Assembly (NCBI GenBank): GCA_009869945.1
Contig: WIXG01000083.1
Location: 62,001-126,000, forward strand
Source: Mesaphorura yosii
Lineage: Eukaryota > Arthropoda > Collembola > Poduromorpha > Tullbergiidae
Length of the DNA: 64,000 nt
Reading direction: 5' to 3'
Below the pieces are notes generated by a model. The model was given only the letters and a program-made list of their open reading frames with translations, ran no database searches and was not told the origin of the DNA. A program made the translations under genes and the position numbers. Positions 25,521-37,321 of this stretch are shown here, in pieces; positions within the stretch are counted from its first letter, which is position 1; every line of letters starts with the position of its first letter.

Positions 25521-27546
25521 TTATGCGGAGACAGCCACTTGAGGGCAATTTGGAAGGTTGCAGAGGTTCAGGGGAATAACATAATCATCCGGTTTAACTC
25601 GAGCTTCCAGCGTCTTGAACAGAACAGGTTTCTTGCAGTACGTGCATTCCTACGAATTAAAAGAAGTGACAGTTACCTCAATTCGTTGGAACCACATTCA
25701 ACGAAGTCGTGGCTAACCTTGGGGCACGGTTGATTCTTTAGCGGAATTCCCAAATCAGTCCAGACTTCGACCAGATCTCCAACAAACTTGTCCATCTTCT
25801 CTTCAGTGTGATGAGGAGTTGGAGCAATACGCAATTTTTCTTGGCCCCTTGGAACTGTAGGGTAGTTAATTGCTTGAACATAATGTCCTTTTCTCTTCAT
25901 GAGTTCATCCGACAATTGGCTACTCAAAGAAGGATTTCCAATCTGGGGACAACAAAAGCTGTTAATGGGAGCCATGTTTAATACTAGGGGCGCTAGGGAA
26001 CTTACAAAAACCGGAATAATATGCGATGGAGTGTGTTCAACAGAAATTCCGGCCGTCATTAACTTGTTTCGCAAGTAATTGACATTGCTCTGGTGAAGAG
26101 TGCGTAGTTTTCGACCTTCTTCCGATTTTAAAATGCGAACAGCAGCAAGAGCCCCAGCCAATACCGTCGGTGGTAAGGATGTAGTGAAGATAAACCCGGC
26201 CGCGTAGCTGCGTATCATGTCAACCAAAGGCGCACTGCCAGCAATGTAACCACCAATGTTTCCGAAAGCTTTGCCTGCACAATTTTACACAGAAACTTTA
26301 TAATTTTAGCGTGATTGAGAAAGACTATCTTTCGAAGTCACCTAAAGTTCCAGAGACTACATCCATTTGATCCAGGAGACCTTCTCTTTCGCCAATCCCA
26401 GCTCCATGAGTGCCGTAGAGTCCAACTGCATGCACCTCGTCGATGTACGTAATGGCTCCGTACTTGTGAGACACCTCGCACAACTCTTTGAGAGGGCAGA
26501 CAGCACCAGTCATGGAATGAACCGTCTCAAAAGCCACAATCTTCGGGATATTCTTGTCAATTTTGGACAATTTCTCCTCCAAATCGTTCGGATCGTTGTG
26601 ACGGAAGACATGTTTTGGAGCTCCACTGTTTCTAATCCCCTGAATCATTGAAGCATGATTTCCTGCGTCCGAGAAAATATGACAGCCTAAAAGCCACAAA
26701 TGTGATATGTCGCATATTGTTTCAGTCAGACTCAAACCACAAGTTAATATGTAGAACCTGGCAACAGCTTCGCAAGGGTAAACAGGGTCGAATCATTGGC
26801 AACGTAGCACGAAGTGAAGAGAAGAGCCGACGGCTTTTGATGGAGATGAGCAAGCTCAGCTTCTAATTTCTCGTGGAAGACGGAATTACCAGAAATGTTT
26901 CGAGTTCCTCCGGCTCCAGCCCCATATTTTTCAAGCGCCTCACTGGAATACCAAAACGGAACAAGTTAATACGGGGTTGTGTTGTAACTAGAAACTGGTC
27001 TGGGACACTTACGTGACCGCATCTTTAACTTTAGGGTGGCAAGACATTCCCAAGTAGTCATTCGAGCACCAAACCGTAATTGGTCTTTCACCCCAACTGA
27101 ACTCTTTTGCGCTTGGAAAATTGGAAGCCAATCGATTGACCTTCTTGAAAATCCGGTAAGAGTGGTCCTGTTTCTTTTTCATAATTTGCTCATGAAAAAA
27201 CGATTCGTAAGCAAATGTATCCGGGCCCAATGTCTTCGTATCATCAAGCATTTCAGGAGCGACTTTCTTGACGCTTCCACCAGGAATTGTTCCCATGAAT
27301 GGGCACTTGCCACCGGCCGCAGATTCTTCCAAATGCTCTACAAGAGACAAGGGAAATGCTAAGGAATGATATCGGACGACAAAGGTGGATTAGAAAGGGT
27401 TGGCATTTACTGTTGATTGCAGGAGCCGGAACACTTGACATTGCTCGGCGTATCACTGGACATTGGTCCCCGTACATCTTGATAAGGTTGGATCCATAGT
27501 TGCGAACAAATGTTGTAGGTAAGCGAGCGATAAAAGGGCAAGACAT
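25521..27546 (-). CDS. ALAS: 5-aminolevulinate synthase, mitochondrial
   Basis: Seven minus-strand exons, 27546-27411, 27337-27013, 26942-26758, 26686-26342, 26274-26006, 25942-25718 and 25649-25521, join in phase to 537 residues. The enzyme condenses glycine with succinyl-CoA using PLP, the first step of haem synthesis in the mitochondrial matrix. Visible are [73 protein letters not shown] with the PLP lysine (about K332), [15 protein letters not shown], and [11 protein letters not shown] with RIAPTPHHT. The N-terminus is basic and contains three Cys-Pro dipeptides (SCPF, QCPV, KCPF), placed like the haem regulatory motifs of vertebrate ALAS1. The last exon carries the ECTYC C-terminal motif. 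It is convergent with UBE2N. Confidence 0.96.
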
Positions 27547-30459
27547 GTTCAAATCGAGCTGAAAGAACAGAAATGATAAAGGAATCGAATCCCTTGCGAA
27601 CCCGTTAGTTATTGGATCTTGGAGTTATAACCGAGGTCCAGGTCAAGCAAAACCATTAACACTCTTTGGGTCAGCTGCATACCACTTTAAACTGGATTAG
27701 CCGGCCTGTTTGTCGTATATGCTTTGAAAAGTACAGGTACAGATAAGAAATAATCGGTCCATGTGCAAATAGTGCATGGAAATTTCGAGTAGCAATATTT
27801 AATCCTAGTGATTAAAGTTCAACATTCTTAATCAAGCACTTGTTACGTGGTTGAGTTCTTATCAGAAACCTGCCAGCTTGAGGGGGCAGCTTGAGAACTA
27901 ATAAAGTTCTGCTCTCTCGCTTTACTCTAACTTAGTTAAACTTAAAAGTTACCTTAGATTTGCAGTTGCAGACACGTAAAGTTGAAGATAATGATAAAAG
28001 GCAAACCAAATTGGTTCTACTGAGGATATAAAATAAAAATTATAAAAAATACATATGATTAATTGCTTTGATATGAAATTTAGGCACTGGCACTTCGAAG
28101 TTCGAACTAAAAATTAATAAGAATAAAATCACAGCAAGAGACTTTAACTGACTTCTGACTAGTTTGGATAAATTGAATCATGCAAGCCGCCGTCATTTTA
28201 CTGCACTGCACGTGAACTGGCTTGTTTTCTAACGTTTGCTGTTGTTTTGGATTGAATTCAAACGATCGCATAGGTCGTGCAAAATCTCCTATGGAGACTG
28301 GAACTTGGCATAATTCAAAAGAACCAATACCGCATTTGTGAATTGTGCGGTGAGTTTCTCACACGTATGTAATGTGGATGTAGCCACTTCCTTTCAATAT
28401 TAATTGCCCACGTGCAGCATGCGGCTGATTCTCTTATCTTTACAATGCACATGAAAGGGAAGCGTCTGCTTTGTGTAATAAGCTCAAAGATACCTACTGC
28501 CTACTTAAATGGAATTAAAACACGTATAATATGAAAATAAATGTAGAATAAGTATGAATAGTAGACTTACAGGTTTATGAGGTGAATAATGGGTATAATT
28601 CCCGTAGCTTCGATGATGACCAGAGTAGAGGTACAGATATGATCCACGCCACTTGTCGTCTGTCTGATAACTGACTGGAACCTGGTTACTGGAAGTACAA
28701 CTTGTGCGATTTGTGTAGCAAAGTGCTGGTTAAGAGGACGGACGACGGGTGAACAGATATTTGTACAGGATTGCTTACAACAGCTCCTATAACTGCAAAC
28801 GATAACGTAACTTTATAGCAGTGCAAGTGGTCACGATAAATTTCGATTGCTTTCAAATCGCGTTACACCGCACGATACGATAGTACGCCAGTCCCGATCT
28901 TCAGTATTGCAGAGATACAGAAATGAAAATGGATAATATGTGGTGTACTCCAATTGAGGTCAAAACTATCTCGTGTTCGTTATAACCCGCACGACAATTT
29001 GTGAAATGAGCAATAGGGCAATTTGGGGACATGACTGCGACATGCCGTGACTATGACTAATGACTGCTCAGAATAGCACCTGAACGAGGAACCTGTTTGT
29101 CAAAGGCTCTTCAATTCATTCGAGAGGCTGCACCTGCTCGAGCCTGGCGAGACAATTGCGTGTCTCAGAGGCTGAGGCTGCAGAGGATTATATTCAGTTG
29201 CAAATGTGACTGTGAAAAAATCTGCGGCTGCTAAGCATTTAGACCGAATATCTTTCCTTTACAACTATCCCAGAGTCAAATTGTGTTTACAACTTACCTG
29301 AATCTGACTGCCGGACAAATTTGACAACCTTTTTCTAAAATCTTGGCTGAACAAATGCTGGCCACAATTTTCTTAAGCAGATTGCAGATCAGATGACGTC
29401 TTTCGAGATGTTGTTTGGATGAGCGACTAAACAAGCCTGAATTCAACTTTCAACATACGCTGCAGTTAAATTACTTTAATTATTGGCTTTGTGCGGTCGC
29501 TCTGCGCTTTAATGCCATGAGCTGTCGACTCACATGATCATTTTGTGTCAACAAGTTTCTAAGTAGCTGTTTTTCCACAGCCTTGACGACAATTAAAATC
29601 TCTAGAACCTTCTCCGCCCATGCTTCATGACTTAGGACGCAATGGGCACGTGGGGTCGAGTATTCATTGTTGAAGACGAATATCCTTTGACCTGCACATG
29701 TTGCCAACGTCTGTGTATTGGCCCGAGACATGAAAGCTGTAAACAAGGTGACCTATCAAGCGCAGAGGTCACATCAAAGGCGAATGTAAATTGATTTGCG
29801 TCATCGCTTAATTTTGTGATGTGAAACGTACAATTTGCACTTGGTGCCCAATTCTAATCATGAAATCATACTTTATTGTTCACATTTAATTTTGAGATAT
29901 AACAACCACGGGAAGGCAAACAAGAGCGCTACGATTATTCAGGTGATTTTAATCATATTCGATGGTTTGAAGAAAAAATTTTCGTCTGCGTTGTTGCACT
30001 CCAGCCTAAAAATTGATGAGGAAAGGATATCATTTGTCATAATGGCTTTCGGTGAATTCAGGACGTGGTGAGGTATTTTTGGTAGATTTATGTGGAAAAT
30101 GTTCTTTAATAGTGGCCAGCTGCAACTGGAAATGCCATATTTGATTTATTTCAGAACCCTTTCATTAAAGCACATTAAGTTCATTTTCAAATATGATAAT
30201 TACCACATTTTATAATGTGGACAATATGACAATGTGAGCGCAGAAGTGTCTCAAGGTCGTTTATAAAGATTTGTAACTAGCTCTGTTCTTGTGTAATTGA
30301 TATATTTAAAAATTATCAAAAACACATCCAACAAACGCGCAATTTCAATAGCGTAATGCTCACTTGTCCCCAAAAGTCGTAGCGACTGGTTTTCCAAATT
30401 GAAATGATCTTACAAGTGAAGTAAATAGCTACACGGTAAATACAAATACAAACAGCAAA
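27547..30459. other. ALAS upstream region and GPCR 3' side
   Basis: Minus-strand donor-like sites (GTAAGT read on the minus strand) near 28570 and 29298 suggest non-coding 5' exons of ALAS. A perfect 7-bp hairpin, CCACATT-TTAT-AATGTGG, lies at 30203-30220. A minus-strand AATAAA (plus TTTATT, 30145-30150) may end the GPCR transcript. One small open frame is listed separately. Confidence 0.4.
29480..29731 (-). CDS. Small open frame, uncertain gene
   Basis: This single open frame of 83 codons starts at ATG 29731. The second half looks like an amphipathic helix with a charged, Lys/Arg-rich end (ALKRRATAQSQ). I recognise no family, no splice signals are needed, and the coding look is only moderate. 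It lies in the upstream region of ALAS and could be chance, or a short exon of an unseen gene. Confidence 0.25.
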   Translation of the reverse strand: MSRANTQTLATCAGQRIFVFNNEYSTPRAHCVLSHEAWAEKVLEILIVVKAVEKQLLRNLLTQNDHVSRQLMALKRRATAQSQ

Positions 30460-32132
30460 TTACGCTGCATTACTTTGTCCATCCTCCACTTGAGCTGCTG
30501 GCAAAAGATCACGCTTTTCATCATTTACAGGGTCATTTTTTGCCGGGATTGGCACCATTTCAGTCAGAATTGTTTTCCCAGAACCTGATCGTGAGGCTGT
30601 GGGTTGAGTTGATGTCCTCTGGTAACCGTTTCCATGACGAAAGATATCATGAAAGGCAGTGCGGTACTGACGATTTGTGACGGCGTAAATGACTGGGTTA
30701 ATCACGCTTGCCTCCCAAGCCAGAATCGAGGCTGCCACATGGAGAGACGGATGCTTAACCTGCCAAGCAAGGACTTCGTGAACCAGCACTACAATTACGT
30801 TTGGAATAACTGGTGTTCTCTTTAACTAATTTACCTCGTCATCAATGACATTAAATATTAGCAGCGGGAGGAAACTCAGAAGAAAGCAGCAGAAAATGAG
30901 TAGCATCATTTTTGTCAGTCGTAAGTCATCTCTTCTTTGTGCCGCGTTTTTTTGCTGAGTCTCGTTTCCCTTGTCACTTGCGTTGACCAGGCTTCTGTGC
31001 TCAAAACGGAATGAAATACATTTTTGAAACAAAAACAGGAATCAGTTTAAGGTATCTAGCAGTGTGTACCTGTGAGCGAGCACATTCCTCCGACTTTGTC
31101 GTACTTTGAAGAAAATGCATGTGTAACAAAATATGATGACAGCGCAGGGAATTAAGATTCCGAAAATGAAGAGAAACTTCTTCGGCGAGCGCCCATCGCC
31201 ATTCTTCAGGATTGTACAAGAGAAAGTGTGGGGCTCAAGACCCATTCGTCCCCAAACCTCAAGTAATGGCGGAACTAGCATGGAAAAGCTAAATATCCAG
31301 ACGAATGCAATCATGGCGATAATATTCTTCTTCCGGTAAATTCTGTCGTAGGAGGAATAGTGAGCAATGAGTACGTATCTGGAAGAGAGAAGCGGCAGAA
31401 TTAGCACATGAGACACAATCATAAATACAGAGCGCATTCTCCCTCTTAATGTCTTAGTCACCTGTTAATCGTAATCGCTACCATGCTGAATAATGAAGTA
31501 GCAACATTCCCGTAAAAGAAGAACGGGAAGAGGCGGCAAAGGACTTCGCCCAGCACCCATTCTTCATGAATGTACCTGTGACACGTGGCAGATCAGATTA
31601 TTGGCTAGTTGCTGCCTACACTGACTGAATAAAAAGTTAAAGTATTAGCACAGTTTGATAACTGACCTAGAAGCAGTCAGTGGCAAATTGATCCCACAGA
31701 AAAGTAAATCTGAGAAGCACAAGCTCAGAACGAACCAAGTGGTTGCATGGGCCAACAGTTTTTGGCTCTTGCACAGGGCCAGAATGGTGACGGCATTTCC
31801 TGCGAAATTTACGAACATTACATAAGTGGAATACACTTAAACTTCGCTGAATTCGCCTCACTCAAGTGTTTGCGAATAAGTCTCACCCGCACATCCCAAT
31901 ATTGCGAATAGAATCGCCGCAATGGCAGCCTGCAAAAAAGTAGCAAAACTGGGTGAACTGAGAACTTGTGTCATCAACACCAACACCGCGAAGTGCAAGC
32001 GAACTGACTTACCACGATGGTCGTTGCTCTGGGATAGTATATTTGGTTGGATGTAGATGTAAGGTTCGAAACCGACTCAACGCCTTCAAAAGAACTTGGG
32101 TCTGAAATGTCCGCAATTGCAAATGGGTCCAT
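30460..32132 (-). CDS. Moody/Tre1-like G protein-coupled receptor
   Basis: Seven minus-strand exons, 32132-32013, 31929-31887, 31799-31667, 31575-31462, 31378-31070, 30994-30835 and 30759-30460, join in phase to 392 residues. The N-terminus is extracellular, with an NLTS glycosylation site. TM1 has GNAVTILAL. After TM3 the usual DRY is NRY (TINRYVLIAHYS). The second loop has CTILKNGDGRSPKKFLF, close to the Drosophila Moody sequence. TM6 has LLIFCCFLLSFLPLLIFNV, and TM7 has WEASVINPVIYAVTNRQYR. In flies this orphan class-A pair controls blood-brain-barrier sealing (Moody) and germ-cell migration (Tre1). Whether this is the Moody or the Tre1 orthologue needs a tree. Donor-like sites near 33060 and 33787 suggest 5' non-coding exons. 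Confidence 0.85.
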
Positions 32133-34670
32133 CCTGACCTTCCTGACTGCCGATCTCTCAATGTCGGGCCGCTTCTGTCCCTGAAGGTTTTGTCAAGACA
32201 TGGTTCTAATGTATAAATCCACTACAAATCTCATTGATCCACGAAGACCACCACTATAAAATACCCTACGCTTTAAGCAAATGCCGTTGTATGCATGACG
32301 TTGAAGTATAGTAAAGAGAATGTTAAGTTCTGGTTAAGCTGGCATCTGGTTAGTATTAAAGTGATTAATGACTTCAGGAGCCAATTTATTAAGTAAAGAA
32401 GCGGACTCCAGAAAAGCAAAACATAAAGCACGCTGGTCTGCAATCTCGAAAATATTAACTCTTCATAGAATCGGAAAGTGCGTTTGTCTTTAATTACTCT
32501 CAATTGACTTGTCCAAAAGTATTGGTCGTGCATCCACGTGAAGCCATTCAAGAATCAAGAGATGCCGAATTCAATCCTCATGAAGTACAAAACCCGCGAA
32601 ACATGTCATGCAGTTGCACTTGCTGGAATATTAACGAGACAAACACATGTGCGTCAAATGAATTTATTTTTAATGCACATCTTTAATTTGTTTACATTGC
32701 AATGGCATCGCCATGATTGTCAATGCCATGGGCAGAAACGCAGCAAAATGTCCGGTGTTGGATTCTATTCCTACCCAGCTTCAGTTGAGTCAAATGCAAC
32801 TTGTAGGCGGATAAGCATGAGAGCTTGCGAGATAGGGCGATGGAGAGTTTTGATGGATTTCAGAACTCGTTAAATTTAATTTGTTACTTTAATCTCAAAA
32901 TTTAATTATAAGGAAGGCAAGGAATGCTGAAGTTTCCTTAAAGGACCCGCCTATCGGTTGCGAGAAAACTCTGACTCTAAGTTTGATTGCCATACTTTCA
33001 CACGTCGTGCCCACACCTATGCAGCATAATTATTTTGAAAATGACGAATGAAGCCCTTACCTGTTCGCCGCGTGCTTCCCTGACTGAGGATAAGAATTTC
33101 CACTGTCCTAAAACAATTTTTCAGACTTGCAGTCAACCGTAGAAATTTAGACGTTCTGTTCCCGTCACAGTTGACAGCACAGTTTTTAGATGATGTTCAA
33201 ATCAAATCAGGAATTGTCAATAAATTATGAAGATGTGAATGAGACGTTCTTGTTTCGAAGAGCAGGGTTTGAATAGAAATGAACAGCGAATCGGAAAGAA
33301 AAGCAGATGTATCTTCTATCAGCAAAAGCAAAGTCGTGATTTTCGGCAGTTTCATCTCTGTTTCTCTGTTGCAGTACCTCTTTCTTAAAATTGTGAGATA
33401 GATGAAGATTTCATAGGGTTGAAGCTTACGCAATGTGTTCTTTTTATGAGCTACACTTTTACTGGGATCATTACCATTTCCATCCCCTTCTTTGAATTCT
33501 CCAAGTGCTTTGAGACCTTTTATGAGGACGTAGCCCCTGAAGACAACTACTCTATACAGAGTAAAGTCTTCGACTGTGTAATCGTTCCTGCCTAGCCCGG
33601 AGGTGAAACATGAGAACGCGAACGTGGAGATTGAAGACGAGCCTTGCTGGAATCATCACGGATGGAGATTCAGAAAACTTTAATGCAGTGCCAAGCTTGA
33701 AATCACACTGTAGAATGAAGGGACAGATTACCAACTATACATTGAATGTATGAGTTAGAAAAAAAACGGGATCACGGACAGGAAGCACTTACCTTAAGAA
33801 TAAATTAATCCTCTACACAGATAATCTAATCCAACCATGGTACCGATTAGAACCCCTTCAATTCATTAGCGAAGAATGAACCTTGGACTCTTATACCTTA
33901 AAAATACAAAGTCTCATACTATATCAGGATCTTCTTCGCAGTCTCATAACAAGTCCAAAGATTACTTGTATTGACAATAAATCGAACGTGTTGTATCCTC
34001 TGTGAACATCGAAAGCTTTGTCATCACTTTTGGTTTTATGGATTCTTAACTAGTAAACTGTCAGAGATTTATAACTTATGGTTTGATCTTTGATGGAGTC
34101 TACTCATAGTGAAATTGGAGAAGACGAAAGCTCATGAGACAAAACAAATCTGAAAGATATTTACACGATATTTTTTATGGTGCGCACCACAGAATCACGC
34201 AAACCTTCCTCAAATACCGCATTATCGGAATTTTGTTTGCTTGATTTCAACAGGAATATTTCATAACTCCAGAAGCAAGAGGTCGAACCTTACTGCACTG
34301 ACTGTGTGGCGAGTGTGACCACGGAGTATTTAGTGGAGTGAATGTCACATTACTCCATTCGACGACTGGTGTCAAATGCGACAAATGAGACCAAAGTGGG
34401 TTCAAACTTTCGCCAGCACCAGCATTGTTACTGTTTTGCGAAATCCGTCCATCCTCGCACGCGTACGCGCACACGCCAGCATTGATTACTACTTCGTTTT
34501 GTGGAGTTTGATCAATGATAAGCCGTGTAACATTGCAGACAGACAAAACAAGGCAAATTCAACTTTTATATAATTGTGAAAAAATTGAAAGCAATTTTAG
34601 TCCTCGTGTGCATACGATTTGTGAAGGCTGTTAATACTAGTATATAGAATTGCTCAAAATCTCAGCCACG
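32133..34670. other. Divergent region between GPCR and ODAD1-type gene
   Basis: This region holds probable 5' non-coding exons of the receptor, inferred from minus-strand donor-like GTAAG sites near 33060 and 33787. Several open frames here have no family likeness. No other gene is seen. Confidence 0.4.
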
Positions 34671-36918
34671 ATGTTGAACCGGAACAAAGTGGCGGCTCCC
34701 ACCGTCACGGAATCAGACGACAACACCGAAGTCCTAGCCAAGCAAGAATGCATTCGACTGACTAAACAGCTGAGGTTAATGGAAAACGACAGAAAGGCCT
34801 ACTTGGAGGAGTCCAGAGCAGCGATCGAACTTCAAAAGTAATTTTTAGGCTTTCATCATTTATAGATGCATGAATTTGCATGGCTTTACTGAACAGGAAA
34901 GTAATCCATTCTCTTGGAAAGGAGAACTGCGAGATTGAAGAAGAGTTGGAAGTCAGAGAGCAGGAATTCCTTTTGGCCAATGAAGAGCAACAACACATTC
35001 ACCAAGTCCTGGACAAACTGGCGAAACTGGAACAGGAATTCGCTACTGAGTACAAGAATGCGCAGGAGGAACGGAGAAGACTTGCTTTGAACAGCAAGCG
35101 ATTATCTAAACTGGAGATACAACTTCAAAATGAAGATCCCAGAGATGTCTTACACATTGGAAAAATTCAAAGCAGATTGTTTCAGATGAAGAAGAAACTG
35201 GAGACAGTTAATTCTAAATAAACTGACTTGGTTTGTCAGTGTCTGAGCCCAATGATTTCTTGTGCAGGTGACGGCCCAGTTCGACTCGCTGGTTGCGTCG
35301 AATGGCGACGCAAGGACAAGGATCGACGAACTGCTGGAAGAAAACGTTTCAATAAGTAAGAAACTGGGCCATCTTGAAACGCAATTGGGCAAGAGAAAGT
35401 CTACATCCCAAAAGTTGGTCCAGGAAGCAACGGCTGCGTATGATCAGAGGTGCAATTTGATCAGAAAACGACCACAAGAGTTGACAACAGATAATGAACC
35501 CCTTGTACATGTAGGGAAGAATCGTCGTCCAAGATGAACGCTTTGTCCGAGCGCAGCTTAAAAGAAAGGCGGCAATTCACCCTGGAAATGGGAGAGCTAA
35601 CGAGGGTCATCCGGAATGAGGAGAAACTACTCCACTTTCTGAGTACAAAAAACAAGGACCGGACGTTTCTAGAAACTGATGAAGAACGCATCAGTAAGTA
35701 GCAGAAATAAGCCAAGATATTGCGAGCGATTTGTACGAGATTTAGCATGGTACTGGAACTACATATTTTCATCTTTATTGTTTCAGGCCGTGTTGAATTA
35801 GCCAAGGAGCAAGTGCTTGACTTGACTCTTGAGTCATACAGACAAAATTTTGAAACACTCTTGACGAATGCATCGCCGACTTACGCCTCTTTAGTTGAAA
35901 AGTACTCTGATCTTCATACTAGCAACATTCGACGGTTTGCGGAAATCAATGAACTCGCCACTGAAGTAAATGCGTTTGACCCATGTATCATTCCGGCCAA
36001 GAACATTGCCACACTCCAATGCATTGTCGTTGTAGATTGAGAACTTGCAAGCTGCGACCTCCAATCTGCGCCGCGAAGTCAGGAAGTACTCTGCCGAAAC
36101 AGTTCAGATCAATCAGAAACGACAACAGGAAATCGAAACTAAACAGGTCATGCGCATTGAAATAAATCTTAAGGATTACCTTGCTGGAAATGTTTAATTG
36201 CGATCGTTGGTATTACAGAAGGAATTTGAGGAAATGAAGGTGGAATCTAATGAAGTAAAAAGTCGCCACCAGAAATTGTACGACTGGTTGATTTCGGGAG
36301 TGGAATTAATTAAACACATCTTTAATTTGACGGATCAAGCTGAGTCAGTCTCAATGCTGGAACTTGTGGGTAGGTTGCCAGAACTCCATTGCGAGATTTC
36401 ATCTAATGGAAATAACGATGACCATTCAAGGACCACACAGAGAAATCAATCCGGAGAACATGGTTTTGTACATCAGCATTTTGGAACAACGCATAAAAGA
36501 CATTGTCAGACAGAAATCTGGCCAAGAATCGTTCATAAACGGGATGAGGTCTCCTTCACCATTCATATTGTCACCGCCTGCTGGAGCAACAAAAGCCCTG
36601 TCCGATATTGTCACCACAAATGCGTCACGACCCAAAATTACGATTTCTCCGAAAGCAGGCTCTGAACACGCTTTCAACCCAGTGTGAGTCTTACGAAAAC
36701 GTATACAAAGCAAACCGACAAATTAGTTCAGAGTAACCGTTTGGTTTATTTGCAGTGAGGAAATGCAGTATGACTTAATCGCGACCGAGTTGAATCCACT
36801 GTCATATTCCAACATGAGACAGAAATTGCTGGAGAGTGTTTCGCTTGCCGGGAGCCGAATGGGAAGTCGCCGTTCGAGTATTTCGGAGCGATCAGCAATC
36901 GTTGACGAGGCCGACTGA
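34671..36918 (+). CDS. ODAD1: Outer dynein arm docking complex subunit (CCDC114/CCDC63 type)
   Basis: Nine exons, 34671-34837, 34897-35206, 35268-35449, 35515-35693, 35787-35965, 36036-36146, 36219-36369, 36431-36683 and 36756-36918, join in phase to 564 residues. Most of the protein (about 15-400) is predicted coiled coil. Diagnostic pieces are AYDQREESSSKMNAL (about 215-230), the ATEVIENLQAATSNLRREV helix, and INPENMVLYISILEQRI near residue 437, the ENxxLYxxxIEQ block of this family. The tail is Ser/Arg-rich. The docking complex sits on the outer doublet microtubules and anchors outer dynein arms, so it serves ciliary or sperm motility. Exon 8 uses a modest acceptor (CAAG at 36427-36430). 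I cannot separate CCDC114 from CCDC63 by eye. Confidence 0.85.
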
Positions 36919-37083
36919 ATGAGATTTCGGCGCAGAGTTGAAACGGAATGCCTGAATCAATTACGTGGTCATCTAATTTGCTGTCTTTGTATCCCAATCT
37001 CATCCTCAATCAAAGCGACTTTTAATGCGCTCGATGTTAGTGGTACAATTGCACAGCCGTGAGTGCGAACGGGAAAGTGTCAA

Positions 37084-37089
37084 AATAAA
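37084..37089 (+). terminator. AATAAA, likely polyadenylation signal of the ODAD1-type gene
   Basis: AATAAA lies 166 nt past the stop codon and only 233 nt before the ST7 start, so the two same-strand genes are tightly spaced. Confidence 0.55.
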
Positions 37090-37321
37090 GAGTGGGAATT
37101 ATAGAAATGTGGTCATCTCCTCGTATAGAACTCTCTCGTTGTAGCTCAATACAGGTCTCGTATGCCGACCGTATAGACAGACTGCACGGGCCACGCATTT
37201 GTATGATAATCCTATCTATTATCAGTTCCACATCTTACGTGCACACAAGACAGGACAACACGAGAAAGAGCCTGCTTCACAAAACCACATTCATTTTATC
37301 AATGAATGGTTTCGTATTGCG

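Noticed and set aside
37092-37321. Frames upstream of ST7 with ATG at 37107
   Set aside because: They are not in the ST7 frame and show no likeness to the ST7 N-terminus; they were left as possible leader sequence.
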